Shown here: positions 1 to 15,923 of the stretch, piece by piece
How the letters are laid out: each line of letters opens with the position of its first letter
Numbering within the stretch: position 1 is the first letter of the stretch
Assembly: GCA_015179045.1 (NCBI GenBank)
Contig: WHUZ01000047.1
Coordinates: 186,001-250,000 of the forward strand
Source of the DNA: Kalaharituber pfeilii
Lineage: Eukaryota > Ascomycota > Pezizomycetes > Pezizales > Pezizaceae
Direction: 5' to 3'
Length of the DNA: 64,000 bases
Program-made: the position numbers and the translations under genes
Notes under the pieces: generated by a model
Database searches by the model: none
The model's input: the letters and a program-made list of their open reading frames with translations, nothing else
What the model was told of the DNA's origin: nothing

Positions 1-818
1 CCGAGCTTCTGAGGCTCACCCATGCGGGGAAATAATCTACTGTAGGTGCAGATTTAAGAATAGGCAGCACGCAACCTGTCAAAACAGTTTCTTGTGAGTG
101 CTGTCATTGTTTTCTTCTAGTCTCATGTTTTTCTTCATCTTCTCAATGATGATGCGGAGAGAGGTAGTAGGTGGATAAGTATGTTTCAAGGCGCTATCGC
201 AAAAGTGGGGAGGAACCGGCTGGCTGGCAGTGACAGAGCAGCTGCCCGACGGCTGCTCCTGCTTGCCTGAGTATCGGCTCTTGTCACTTGTCAGCCAGCG
301 GGCCAGCGGGCCAGCCAGACACAGCAGCGCCAAGGCTTAAGTTATTGGTGCGCTAAGCCTAAGATGCAGGCGGGTCTCACCCAAGCTGCAGCAGTGCTAT
401 CTCCGGCTCATGTCGGTATGATAGACTCACAGCGACGGTGCTTTTTTTTTAGTAATAGTTTTTTTAAAGAATATATGGGGGCCCGTATTTGAAGGAGTTG
501 GTCATTGCGGTTTGGTTTATTCTTCGCGTTTCTTCTTATGTTTATTTCCGGTGATTGTTCTTACTTTTGTGTAAGGGAGCATTTAATTACGATAGTATTA
601 TAAAGGGGCATATATAGCGAGGATATAGAATGGTAAGACATTTTGGGTGAGAGGTATTCTGGGCACAAGAACACCACTGCTGCTTTTATACACTTGGCAG
701 CTTTTGAAGATAGGTATTTCTATTGAATATATTATCTGTCGTACACAGTTAAACTCACCCATCCACACACACGCATCTAAAAAAGCGAAAGTCAAAATGG
801 AAGGCTTCGTATTCCAGC
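1..818. other. Left-edge intergenic DNA
   Basis: No coding region is supported here. Open frames on both strands are short and low in complexity. The only visible structure is a T run near 430-440 and a few short T/A-rich patches. Confidence 0.5.
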
Positions 819-1336
819 ATGTCCGTTGCCGACGCACAAGACAGATTAGGGACCACATTAAGAAACCTCGGATCTCAAGCAGTTCAAGTTCACAACATGC
901 TGGCGGAAATCAATGAAGTTTCCCCAGAAGGTTGTCTTGAAACAAAGGACAAGGTTTACGAGCAGATATTGGAATATCTATTATAGTAGCTGAAAGGCAA
1001 TCCGGTAGAGACTGATAAAAAGGGCCAATATCAAAGACTTGCTGTGTTCAATTCTGATTGTGGGCAATCACCGATTACATAGGTAAGATGGGGCGCAATG
1101 TTGTGCTAACGAGGGGGAAAGAAAGCCTCTCCATTGACGGCGAGACTGGCCGGTATGAGGAATTCGTTGTGGTGGACGCAATTTCAATGAATGAAGAAGA
1201 CAAAGAAGACAGGTATATCCTCCGTCACAGAGTCAATCAGATACAATCTCGGTGTGGCGGTGAAAGACTGCCTACTGGAAATGAAGGACATGCAAGAGAG
1301 CAACGGGTCATGAAGGCTCAGTGTACGGCTTTCTAA
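819..1336 (+). pseudogene. Decayed unidentified ORF with RIP-type stops
   Basis: An ATG at 819 opens a 55-codon frame that begins MSVADAQDRLGTTLRNLGSQ and looks like natural protein. It hits two consecutive TAG codons at 984-989. The same frame then stays protein-like (LKGNPVETDKKGQYQRLAV) to about 1050. CAG to TAG is the change expected from repeat-induced point mutation (C to T at CpA), and CAG CAG before CTG would read naturally. A second open frame (1058-1336) follows in another phase. A Mediator subunit 10 relic was considered because of a weak GRN...TR resemblance near 1090, but the match is too poor to name it. Confidence 0.3.
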
Positions 1337-2888
1337 CGACAGAAAAAGAATGGAGACTGGTTCGATATGATGGGACATGCTTTCAGATGACAGGAGATGA
1401 CTGTACTGTTTCAAGGAATGGACAATGAAGAGAATAGAGATGGATGGGAGATTGTCCAGGTCCAGTGTAAGTGCACTGTATGTATGTCTCATTGAATTAA
1501 GGACGCAGTTGCAGGAGAGCCAGGTGGGACTCATAGGTGGGAGGGATTTTAGTAGAGGCAAGCGCAGTGCTTTTTTAATTGGAAAGGGAGTGTGGAGTGA
1601 TCTGGAATTCCCGCGTGTTGAACATTGGCTGCTGCGCAACAGTCTCGAACCGCTGAGCAATGAGATGCAGCAGAAGCTGCTTCCAGACTGAAGTGAAACA
1701 AGCCAGACTTGTTGCAGCGGGGGGCACCGCGGTGACGCATTCTACAATAGCATTGTACAGTACTGACCCGTGCGCCCCGCGACAACGGGAATCGCCCCAA
1801 TTCACATCATACTGACAGCGATGGGAGTTCTTGCCAGCGCCGGCCCTTTACATCCTGAATGGGCGCATGGCGGGGGCAGTTGTGGTAAGGCCCAGGCCCA
1901 GGCCCAGGCCCAGGCCCAGGCCGCGGCTTGAGGATAGAGCCGGTGGCCCATAAGTAGAGTGGAGTACTTTGCGCGACGGATGCGGCCCAGGTGCTATGCT
2001 TCGCAGCCAGTCTGGCGAGAACGCAGCGCTCCGCCAGCAGCGATCCTTTCCCCAGCCAGGCTATCATAATCCTGCCCCAGCCCAGCGCCCTCCCTCCCTC
2101 CGCCGCTCCGCTCATCGGAACTCCATCACCGCCCCCAGCAAGCGAGCATCCCAAGTGCAACCCAGATCCAGATACCCCCAAGCCCTCGTCACGAAACGAT
2201 AGCACGCCCGCTCCCCCCACGCAGCGAGGCGAACAACCTAGCCCTCGCCTCGTCGTCACCACTCTGCTAGCACCCAGACTCCCCCAGGCTCACCACCCCC
2301 CCCCCCCCCCCCCCCCCCCCAGTGGATCTAATCTGCCGGCAAACAACCACACGAAGCGCTCCTCGGTGCAGCTGCTTGCGAAAGTCTCATTTCGCACGGC
2401 GGGAAAAAAAAAGCAAAAAGAAGGGAAAGGTAGAAAGGTAGGGGGGAAAAAAACAAATCAGACAACTGGGGAAGACGTGCCAGTTGCAGCCTTAGTAAGT
2501 GAGGCCTGTCGCATTCCCCACGCATTCTAACGCATCCACTCTCTGTTGGCCGTGTCTGGACCCTGCCAGCTGTACCCATTCACCGTTTCCACCTCAATCG
2601 GCCTGGCAGGCTTCCTGCACAATATCCTCCCATCCTCCCCTGCCCCCCCCACCCCCCCCCGTTGTGGACGACGCTCCCTTTGTGCTTCTCCCCTCCTGCT
2701 CACACAGTCCAAACGCTTAGTTCTCTGTTCAACAAGACCCTTTCAAACCCTCACGCCAGCCCACCCACCCCCGTCAGTCTCACCAAAACAAACGAAACGC
2801 AAAATAATTCAACGATCACTTCTCGCTGAATTTTCAGACAACAATTCGGGGCCACTTCTTAACTTAGAGGGTGCCCTACGCAGTCAAC
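1337..2888. other. Upstream region of the bqt4-like gene, with simple repeats
   Basis: No gene is supported. The stretch holds a GGCCCA hexamer array (five units, 1889-1922), a run of 25 C at 2296-2320, further C runs near 2641-2660, and pyrimidine-rich DNA leading to the ATG at 2889. It presumably contains the promoter and 5' leader of the gene at 2889. Overlapping GC-rich open frames on both strands look like compositional artefacts. Confidence 0.5.
1889..1922. repeat. GGCCCA hexanucleotide array
   Basis: Five perfect tandem copies of GGCCCA followed by a partial GGCC. Confidence 0.9.
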
Positions 2889-4525
2889 ATGACCCGAAAA
2901 TTGCCATCTCGCGTGAACCCCCGCCTCTTGGAAGAGATTCCGCCCTGTATGTACAGCATTTGATCGCGCATCTCGCGCGTGCGCATCACCCCCCAAGATC
3001 GCGTCGGAAAATTGCAATCTAACAGTAGAGGATTACAGACCAAGAACTCGTTGAACTTCGAAGGCTTGGACAGACCAATTTGGGCAGTGGCAAATCGATT
3101 CATGGAAATGATTTGGGTCTCTTCTCATACGTCCACCTCCGGGCGCCTCTTCCGCCAATTCAAAACTCTGAGATCTTCGGTCAAGCGACACCAGAATCGT
3201 ACTTTTTGATGAGACGTAGTTATGATGGATTTGTTAGTTGCACAGGAATGTTAGTCAGAAACAGCAGCCATTTGTTTCTTCAATTGAATGTAAACTGACA
3301 ACGGTCATGTAGGTTCAAAGCTTCGTTTCCGTGGGCTACAAAGAGGGAAGAGGAGGATGAGAGGAGATATGTGAAGGAGAGCTTTCCGAGGACTTCAAAG
3401 GATGAAACTGCAGGAAACCTTTGGGTTCACCCCGCTGATGGTATGCATTTACACTTCCTATCCTCCCTCGCACAATGGTTGCTAACATCGGTTTCCCTTC
3501 CAGCTCTTACCCTAGCCGCAGAGTGCGATAATCCGCCCCACCCTCCTGATCTTGTCGAAGGTTTCCTACGGGTTTCCTGTTGCAATGTTTACAGTGACTA
3601 ACTTAATACTTGTCCACATTTTCCAATATAGATATGGCATGACTATTTGGATTGAGGCGCTTCTCGACAACCAGCCCGTGTCTCCATCAGATAAGAAAAG
3701 GATAATTTCCCCGCCGCCACCATTTTATAAAGATGGGACTGAGCCGCCTCACGCGATTGCTTCGGACTTTCTCCCACCACCAACACTGTCGGCTACGAGT
3801 GCATCCGCACGCCGACGATCCACACGCTCGACGAGCCCGAGTAAGAGGATGATGAGCCCGCGGAAAGCGCGGCTCTCAAAGGCAACGGTTGCAAAAGACA
3901 GTCCACTAAAGCATGAAACGCTGTTTGTGAATGGGATTAAAGGGAAGAACGAGGTGGTGTCGGCGACGCCAAGCGAGCAAGGCGAGACAGCAGCTGTTGG
4001 TGTCACAACTACCGTCACAACAGAAGAGACCGTGGCAACCACTGAGACTACAGTGGAGGAGGCCCCGATCAAAAAGGAGCCAACGGTCAAGGTGGAGGTG
4101 GACAACACCCGCCAGACGAAGGGAGACGTGGAAGTGAACAAGACTCGCATTAAGGTTGAATACCCGCACGATGAAGCGAATTTCTTGCCCATGCCGGAGA
4201 CGACGGAGGATTTGATGGCAAAGGCGAAGGCGATGGTGGAAGAGTCGAAGAAGTTGGACGGGGGGATAAAGGGAACGAAGCGGAAGGCGGAGGAGCAAGA
4301 CGATGAGTCGTTGGAGGATGATAGTCTGATGGAGCCGCAAATGAAGAAGTCGAAGGTGTTGGAGGATCAATTGAAAAAAGAGAAAATAAAGACCAAAGCG
4401 TTAATTGGATTATCAATTGGGTTGACATTGACGTGAGTACCACACTTTTTCTCCACTTTGCAAAAGATGAGTTTTAGATGTTAACGGATCTCATATATAG
4501 GGCGCTAATTCCGCACTTCCTCTAA
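2889..4525 (+). CDS. bqt4: Bqt4-like inner nuclear membrane protein (KilA-N/APSES fold)
   Basis: Exons 2889-2946, 3039-3249, 3313-3440, 3504-3522, 3632-4432 and 4501-4525 join in phase to 413 residues. The N-terminal half carries a KilA-N/APSES-type domain with LMRRSYDGFVSCTGM, FKASFPWA, YVKESFPRTSKDETAGNLW and YGMTIWIEALLD. This is the form seen in fungal Bqt4 relatives rather than in StuA-type factors. The middle (residues about 170-380) is disordered, rich in T, V, E and K with basic patches. The last about 20 residues (KALIGLSIGLTLTALIPHFL) form a single hydrophobic tail anchor completed only by the tiny last exon. In fission yeast Bqt4 sits in the inner nuclear membrane, binds Rap1 and the bouquet proteins, and tethers telomeres to the envelope; that role is inferred here. 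The first donor (GTATGT) and ATG at 2889 were chosen because they restore the family's N-terminal TRKLPSRVNP...LRRLGQTNL. Confidence 0.85.
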
Positions 4526-5393
4526 ACATACACATAAACACATGAATTAAAAACCTAACAAGCAATTTCCGACTCCAATACAACCGTCCGTACCCGAGTT
4601 TCAATCTGAAACTGGAGTGATCTGAACTTGGAAAGAAAAGAGTTAAAGCATGAATTGGAGTTCTCTTTTCTTGTTTCTTGTTTCTTTTCTTCTTTCTTGT
4701 CATTTATTTTTTTGTCTTCTTTTCCGTTTTTGATTCAAGTCGTACGCTTGCTTTTTGTGATTATTTCTTGGTTTTTTTTTTTTTTATATATCTTTTTTGT
4801 TGGTTAAATACGATGTGACTACCAGACACAATATCGGACCCAAATTTATGGCACAAGATATGTGGGGACTTTTTCTCTTTTGCTTTTTTTCGTCTTGAGC
4901 CCTCCCCCCTTCCCGGGAGCAGTTATAGTCGATTTAGTGGAGTTGTCGAGAGAGAAGAATATAAAAAAAATGGGACGTTATGTTTCTGAAACTTGTCAAG
5001 TCGTTACATTATGATTTCTTATTGTTAATGCTGCTTTACGATTGCGTTTAGTTGACGGAGGCTCCAGCTCTACCACCAATGACTGACAAACACAATGGTG
5101 CGACTCCTCACTGGATGTTGGGGCGGGGTAAGGGGGCCAAGAAAACACAACGTTCGAAACACTGGATCCTCAAACAAACCTCAAGCTGACGCCGACAATG
5201 CTCAACAATCAATACCTACGCGGGTTCTAGTTTAGCACCTAAAGCCTTCAACGATTGAATCTCGTACACCTTTGAGTCCCATTGTTGGTGGCTTCCGACA
5301 ATACTCATGCCCGGGCCTCAACTCCCATAGTTCCCTTCTCAGTGTAATTGATGGGGTATGGGGAGTGGAAGAGAGGGACGTTATGGGGATGCA

Positions 5394-5426
5394 TGTGTGT
5401 GTGTGTGTGTGTGTGTGCGTGTGTGT
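5394..5426. repeat. GT dinucleotide microsatellite
   Basis: About sixteen GT/TG units with one GC interruption. Confidence 0.9.
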
Positions 5427-8395
5427 TCATGGCTACACTCCTGTCTGTACCGTTTTCCTTCTTTTATATTAATTGTTTTGTAATTTTCCCCCTCCTCCCC
5501 CTTGCTTCATACGTTTTCTTTTATGTTGTTTGTTTGTTTTGGTTCACAGTTTTTGATTTGATTTGCCTTTTTTCCCCTCTCTCTCTTTACTCTAGCCTTT
5601 CAGTTTTTTATACTTGCCGTATGTTTTACCTGTCTTTTACTTCTTTACTTATCTTTGTACCCCGTGAGTGTTGGAGCTGTCGTTTGGATTTTCGTTGGCA
5701 AAGTGGTAAAAGTGGATATTTATATATTCTTTTTCTTTTGGAAGTGGTCTCACCTTTCCGCTTTTCTTATCCACGTGATCCCCCTTCCCTTCCCTTCCCT
5801 CTCATCACATATATAGAATCGACAGGTAAGTGATCGAAGTTGTGGAGAGCGAGGAGAGGACGTAGGAAGGGGAGGGTGGTGGAGGAAGAGAGGGGGGTGT
5901 TGGAGGAAAGGGAAGAGGGAAGGGGAAATGGTAATGAGCAAGAGAACTTTTTTTTTAAAACGTTCCTTTCTCTGTGTTGAACGGTGTGCTTAGTTGTTGT
6001 GCTGTTGTTAAAGGTGTTTGGTTTGAGTACAAGAGACGGTGGGAGCCGAGGTGTGCAGGTGAGGTTGGGAAGAGGGAAGAGGAAGGAAGGAGGGGGGGAG
6101 AGACAGGAATGGGTGAATGGGGAATGATACGTCCATGTTTTATGTATGTACGCATGTATTTTTCCGTGATTTCCGTAAGCCTTTTTTTTTTTTTTTTTGT
6201 CTTTTGATATATTTTACTACTTATATACTTCACAATACTTCACAATACTAAAATTCAAATATAAAACCTTTTTTTTTTTTTTTTTTTTTTGCTTGATTTA
6301 TGGTAGAGGTACCAGGTACGTTAAAGTTAAACCCTTAGTGCCCCGTTTGGTTGCAGTAGATAGTTTATGCCCTAGCATCGGCACTTGCATGAATAGCCAA
6401 GACGCGAAACGGGCGAATCATAAGAGGTTGCACAAAAACTACGTAGTCTGTTTACTATAATCTGACATGGGGACGAGGCTAAATATCTGACTATCTTTGG
6501 AATTGGCCCCCAATATGCATATCTGATGTAGCGTTAACTGCCCAGGAGGAAAGACAGACTGCATTTTATCATGAAGGTGTTTTGCTTTTTGAAAAGCTAT
6601 TATGAAATACGGTGATGAATTCGTTGCTATCTCTACTAACTATGTCTCTTCAAACCTCTCTTCTTTTTTTTTTTTTTTTTTTCCATTGACCAAACAACAG
6701 AACCATAAAAAATACAGCTATTCCTTTTCTCTACCAACAACACTCATTCCTAACAACATTCTTTGAAAGCTTGCTTAATCATCTCACACAAACGTTATCT
6801 CGAAGGTATACGGCATACCCTTCTAAACAAACGTCCGTGAGTTTTTTTTTTTTGCTCATGATTGTTGCGTTGCAAATACCTGATTTTATCCCCGCATAGG
6901 AGGATTTTATTGTACTGTATTAAAAAAAAAATAATAATAACAGGGACTCGGCGTTATTCGAAAATTGTGGGATGGGTCGTTGAAGTTGAGTTTTCTGCGC
7001 GGTGTCGATTGTCACGATGTACAGTAGGTTGTAAGGATATGTTAGCTATACGCACGCACCTTCCCGTTGGTTTTTTTTTGCAGGGTGGAAACTCACGGTT
7101 TTAGGTTTTTTGCGCAAAAAAGCGTAAGTAAGTATGAAGTTCGCGTTTTTGGTTTGCTGTATGATAGTATACATAGCTTCCGCTTGGAAAAACTCAGATA
7201 TATGATATACGTGCTGGGCCTTAATCTTAAAAAAATAAGGGTTCGAGTTGGAGGTCGGGGTGTGTATGTATGTATGTATGTATAAATATTTTTTTTGGCC
7301 TAATGGAAAATACACAAGAGGTACTATCTCCCATTTGCAACGTATATCCATCATTTCAGACGCAACGATATATCATAAATAATGGCGCTTGAAACCTTTC
7401 TAACCTCGTAACAAAACACCATACCCACTGCCGTTCCCACCACTCCACCACTCTCACTGCTATTCCTTCTAGTCAATCTCACTACGCTCTCTCGAGAAAC
7501 GAAAGGCCATGTATCCTCACAACCATCAAATATTGCTAGAACATCACACTTCCACAAGAGATAGGACATGATCATCATTATAAAAAAAAACTGCTAGAGT
7601 GGCATTTGCAGCTCTCTAAAGCAAAAACTGACTCAAGTTTTGATTCAAGAGGCTTAGCAGAACTTTGATATGGTATCTCTTGTGGGAAGTTGACGGTCCA
7701 GTGATACTTGATGATTGTAAGAATAATACACGGCGTTTCACTGCTTGATGGGGTGTAATGATAATGCTAGAAGGATACAGTGAAGGTAGTGAAGTAGTAG
7801 AGTCAGTAGTAGGAGAAGGGGAAAAGAGAGGTAGAGAAGGACCATGATTCATCTATGCTTTTTTACCTTTTTTATTCTTACCTTCACCCTTTACCTCTAG
7901 GCACGAGACTATCTTCTATTCCTCCTTCATCCATTTCCTCTTCACCCAGCCAGCCACCCAGCCAGCTCAGAAACCACGACATACCCTTCTCTACTTCTCC
8001 AATTTCCCTACCTACCATTTTCCTCATTACTCTCACTACGTATGACTCATAATTCATCCTTTCGCTATCCTTTTCTATCTTCCCCATTCTAATATATTTA
8101 TTGTACATATCATATATTATTTATGAATTTTAATTTATTTTAATTTTACTCATTACAGAAACGTAAAAATCCCAAACCTAACCTACAATACACTACACTA
8201 CACTACCTGCATAGACCGGAAAAAAAAAAAAGAAAAAAACACAAACATATGATGTTATGCGCACTACATCATTATCATCATTCAGATATCAAATACATAA
8301 AAGAAAAATGCACACAAAACACTGTTGCCCATCGATCGAATCGTCCAGATCCCATGATAACTACACTTGAACTTGAAGCTTATATAACATCCTCG

Positions 8396-8424
8396 CACAC
8401 TCACTCACTCACTCACTCACTCAC
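8396..8424. repeat. ACTC tetranucleotide microsatellite
   Basis: About seven tandem CACT/ACTC units. Confidence 0.9.
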
Positions 8425-8965
8425 ATACCTATGGTACCTACACACAGATAAACACACACATACAGACACATACGCAATACAAAAAGAGATAGAAACCAAA
8501 CGAGAATAAAATGAAAAGAAATTCGGAAAATAAAATAAAATAAAAAGCCACCACGACATCCTTATTTTTTTTCCATTTCACTGAGCAGCAGGCAGCCTAG
8601 GTACCGTGCTAATAAGCAAACTCAGTCATGTCAAACAAAAAAAAAAAAAAAAAAAAAAAGTTAGGGGGGGAAACTACAAGGTATCATCGTGAATAGTAAT
8701 AATAATCGCGACTTCTGCAAAAACACACGAAAGCTTCGGCAGTTGAAAGCTAGCTACCTGCTCTCTCTCCTCGATTCCCTCTGCACGACCTCCTCCTCCT
8801 CCTCCTCCTCCTTTCCCTTACACGCAGCTCTCCGTCACATATAAATCCAAACCCCCACTCCATCTATATCTCCAATCTATCTCCTCGTATCCCCCTTGCC
8901 CCCAAATCCTCACCTCCATTCCACCCCATCTTTCCTCCTCCTCTCCTTCACACAACCTCACCTAC

Positions 8966-12714
<3,749 letters not shown>

Positions 12715-14063
12715 GGTGACTGCTGTGGTGTTCGAATGAGGTGTTTTGTTTGCGGGATTCTGTTATTTGAACAAGTAACGTTGGATGCCTCCAAAATTCT
12801 GTGGGGGGGGGGTATCTAAGTTGCTGGTCCCTGGTGGGGTCGAGAGGCTGTGGGGGGTCTATTCAACCAAAGCGTAAAGCAACCACTGAGACAAAGTCTT
12901 GTTAGTATGGGTGGCTAGGCGACTTCTGTAGGACAGAATCCGATGGCGGCAACAACAAAAGAGCAAATGATTTTTCCCGTTCAGAGAAGCTGTAGGTGAA
13001 GCGTATTGCCCTGGCTGCTACTCCGATGCCACCCTGTTAGCATAAAAGCGTTTTGCTGGAGGCCTCACGGGACCGCACGACCCGAGCTCCAAGTCGGGGT
13101 CTGGGTTCACGTACGTGCAAGAAATCAAAGCCAGTACCGGTACCCAGCGCTGCCCCTAGTACCGCTACCTCGGGCAGCAGTGTGCAGGTGCAGGGCGAAT
13201 CGAGCTCACTGGGCGTGGCAGCTCTGGCGTTGAGCCTGGCCGTGGCAGAGAAGGGTGATGGGAGGGGAGGGGAGGGGAGGGGAGGGGCGTCGTGGGGGTG
13301 GGGGGAGCTGATCTCTACGGAGTGGGCCGGCGGAGTTTGAGTTGTGTCGGGTTGGGATAACGACCACATGAATTTATCGCTCAGGGGACACTCCCGTTAG
13401 GGCTCAGGCAAATCACCGCGCAGGCGGGCCCGGAGGAACGGCTAATATAAATACGTGCCAGCAGCGCCTTTGATCGGCGGGAGTCACTAACAAAGGGCCT
13501 GCGAGAGTGCACATATCGAGCCTCTGCTGGCCGCAATCGAGGCGCCGGGCCGATATCGCGTTGGGCCAGATGATGGCCGGCACTCGGGCGACGATACATG
13601 AGACTCGATTTATGCTGTACTCACCTCACCCCGGCCCAAGGCATCCAGGTATAGCCTGAGCACCCTATATCACATATCCAGTGATGCAAGGCGTACAGTA
13701 GGGGCTCGCAGCAATATCAGTGCCAGCATTGGCAGCTATAAACGAGATAGTAACGGATGGGAGGCGGAGAAAAGGAGGCAGGTATAGAATTGTAAATAAC
13801 AAAGTTCAATGAATTAGCACTATCGTAAATGTATTATGTAGAGTATGTGTATATAATATACATGGGACTAAACATCTTTTTAAGTTTATTTCTGCCCCTC
13901 TGGCATGTCCCGACCAAAAAATGAAAAATGATGAAAACTATAATGATAAAGCCAGTAATATTCTGATTCCCGAACGGCCATACCGACTCCCTCGAGAAAA
14001 AAAAGAAAAAATCAGTGCCGTAACAAAAGCAAAACCCAACAGAACTAGATAGCATTTCCGGGG
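12715..14063. other. pkc1 upstream region
   Basis: This lies between the pkc1 start and the 3' end of the RING/TRAF gene, both on the minus strand. No gene is supported. It includes a G run at about 12804-12812 and a GGGGA array (about 13258-13288) and must hold the pkc1 promoter and 5' leader. Short open frames near 13006-13369 are overlapping, GC-rich and have no family character. Confidence 0.55.
13258..13288. repeat. GGGGA pentanucleotide array
   Basis: Five to six tandem GGGGA units in the pkc1 upstream region. Confidence 0.9.
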
Positions 14064-15317
14064 CTATAATTTCACGCCCTGGCCTACTGAATCTGCAAAA
14101 AGAAAAAATCTCAGCCAAATCAAAATTCGCCTTCCTCATGGGGGAATGGAAACACTTACCACTGGGTCTTCCGTTATTTGCGTCATCCCCAGCACGAGGC
14201 TGTGCTGAAGAGCTCGCAGGTCCCGCACCAGCGGGGCCCATGTGATGTCTATGCTCACCACCATGAACTCGTGCAGTTAACAGCCAGTGTATCTGCATCC
14301 GTATTCCATTGATAGCAGCACGTATTCCTGCAAGCTCCTCCTTAGTCCTCAAACTCTCATTCATGAGCAGCATACCCTGCTTAATCTCTAACTCTCCAAG
14401 GGTAGCTGATAGTCGGTCCATGTCTTGCCGGATATGTTCTTGCTCAGTAAGGAGCTGATAGGCTTGGTCGTCGAATGACAGGCTTTCATCAACCTCGTTC
14501 TGAGGCTTTCGGGGAGTCAATAAATCGATCTTTTTCCGTAGCGTTCTGTTCTCCAATTCAAGTTTCGTAATACGTTCAGCGTGAGATTGCAGAACAGGTC
14601 GAAGAAACGTAAACGGGCATGCCGTTTGGTGGCTAGAGAGCTCCCTTCTCCGCCCTGTCCAGGGGCAGCCCAAACTACTTGATGTGCAGCTAATTGTTGC
14701 CTCATCACAAGAAAGCTCATGCTCTTTTATGTGCGGTCTCATAAATTCTGCTCCACAATGTTGACACGTCCCTTGGAGTCCAGGGCATTCCTTGTCGTGG
14801 GCCTAAGGCGACGTTAGATAGACGATACCGGAAATTCTGAGTCTCAATGACATACTTCCAGGTCCATTTTCCGTACTTGTTCAAAACAATTCGGACATTC
14901 CTGCAGCTGGTGCAGACACTCCTTTCCAGCATCCCTCCTCAACACCCTGTCGTCACACCCACGGCAATCCACATAAACAAAGTCACAGTCCTGATTCAAA
15001 TGCCCCTCCAACAGGTACCTTGCACATGTAAATGGACAGCCGAGCTCTGAATTGGGACACAACACAGCTAATTCATTGACCAAGTTCGCAATCATTATCG
15101 GCGCTGGTGACACATCGTCCGGCGATAGAATACTTCTGTCAACAGGGCATGTCTGTGATCGCTCGAGGGCTCTTGTTATGCACGACGAGCAGAAGGTATG
15201 CAAACAGCTGGTATAAACGGGGTCGACAAGGGGAGAGCGGCAAATTGGGCAGCAGAGATTGTGGTCGACTGGGCTGAGATAATTCAAAGAGTGGAGGTCC
15301 ACCTCGCTGAAGTCCAT
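14064..15317 (-). CDS. RING finger / TRAF-type zinc finger protein
   Basis: Exons 14064-14092, 14160-14802 and 14856-15317 join to 377 residues. An N-terminal RING (about 22-60) reads CCPICRSPLVDPVYTSCLHT then FCSSC and CPVDR. The last zinc ligand is Asp rather than Cys, as in several TRAF-family RINGs. It is followed by about three TRAF-type Cys/His repeats (about 95-235, e.g. CLHQLQECPNCFEQ and CQHCGAEFMRPHIKEHELSC) and a predicted coiled coil (about 250-340). Likely an E3 ubiquitin ligase or scaffold; the substrate is unknown. The third exon is tiny and ends SVGQGVKL; reading on through its intron instead gives an unlikely low-complexity tail. The gene diverges from the SNARE gene, 606 bp between the start codons. 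Confidence 0.85.
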
Positions 15318-15923
15318 CTTATCTTAATCACAATCCAGAGCCGTTGCAAAGGACCAAGGGGTAAGGTGGAGCTCTCGTGAAGCGTGCTCAAGTGCTGTCT
15401 GAGTTGGTCGGGCCCCTTGACGGGTATTGGTGGGGGTGGGGTGCGTGCAGCTGTGCTAGGTACCTAGCTGTAGGCTGGGGTCTCCGTGCAATTGGGGGCC
15501 GCTCTATCGATAAGCAGCAGCCTGCGCCACACAGCTCGTGTCCAGCGGGCCGCGGGTCTGCTGCCGCAGGGGAGTATGATAGAGCACGCGCGGGCGTATA
15601 AAATGGGTAAAATATGTAAAATGGCGAAGAACGCAGCTCGAGGGCGGGATTTTCGCAGAGCTTGGCGTCTCGATGCACAAGTGCATAATCTGATATGCAT
15701 ATCCCCGCCTGGCCGCAGCACCCTGGGCGGCTGTGGACGCACCCGGGCGTGAGCCGAGAAGTCTAAGTAGTCAGCGAGCAATGCGTGCGTATGCATACGC
15801 CGATTGTCTTAGATCGGCCCTGTCACCGCATCGCTCTCAACCCTTTTAGACTCCTTCTACCAAGCGGAAGGAAAATCGCCGTCGTACGAAGTTACAGAAC
15901 CGCCCTCGGAACCTGCTGAACGG
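15318..15923. promoter_or_regulatory. Divergent intergenic region, RING/TRAF and SNARE genes
   Basis: This 606 bp region between two divergent start codons must contain both promoters. A TATA-like TATAAA lies at about 15597. An in-frame open stretch with an AG directly before it (about 15851-15923) leads into the SNARE ATG, so a short upstream exon extending that protein cannot be excluded. Confidence 0.45.

Larger units (their letters stand above)
4526..8965. other. 4.4 kb without genes; simple-repeat-rich 3' flanks
   Basis: This lies between the 3' ends of the bqt4-like gene (+) and pkc1 (-), which converge on it. No frame with convincing protein character was found on either strand. It contains a GT dinucleotide array (about 5394-5426), CCCTT-type pyrimidine repeats near 5775-5800, T tracts (6182-6198, 6270-6291, 6664-6682), a GTAT array near 7260-7282, an ACTC array (about 8396-8424), a run of 23 A (8637-8659) and a CTC array (about 8790-8812). 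Both genes may have long 3' UTRs here. Confidence 0.5.

Noticed and set aside
1184..1660. Minus-strand frame of 158 codons
   Set aside because: No family character; it is antisense to the decayed plus-strand ORF region and rich in Leu and Ser by composition.
3749..4370. Minus-strand frames of 147 and 154 codons
   Set aside because: They are antisense shadows of the low-complexity middle of the bqt4-like gene.
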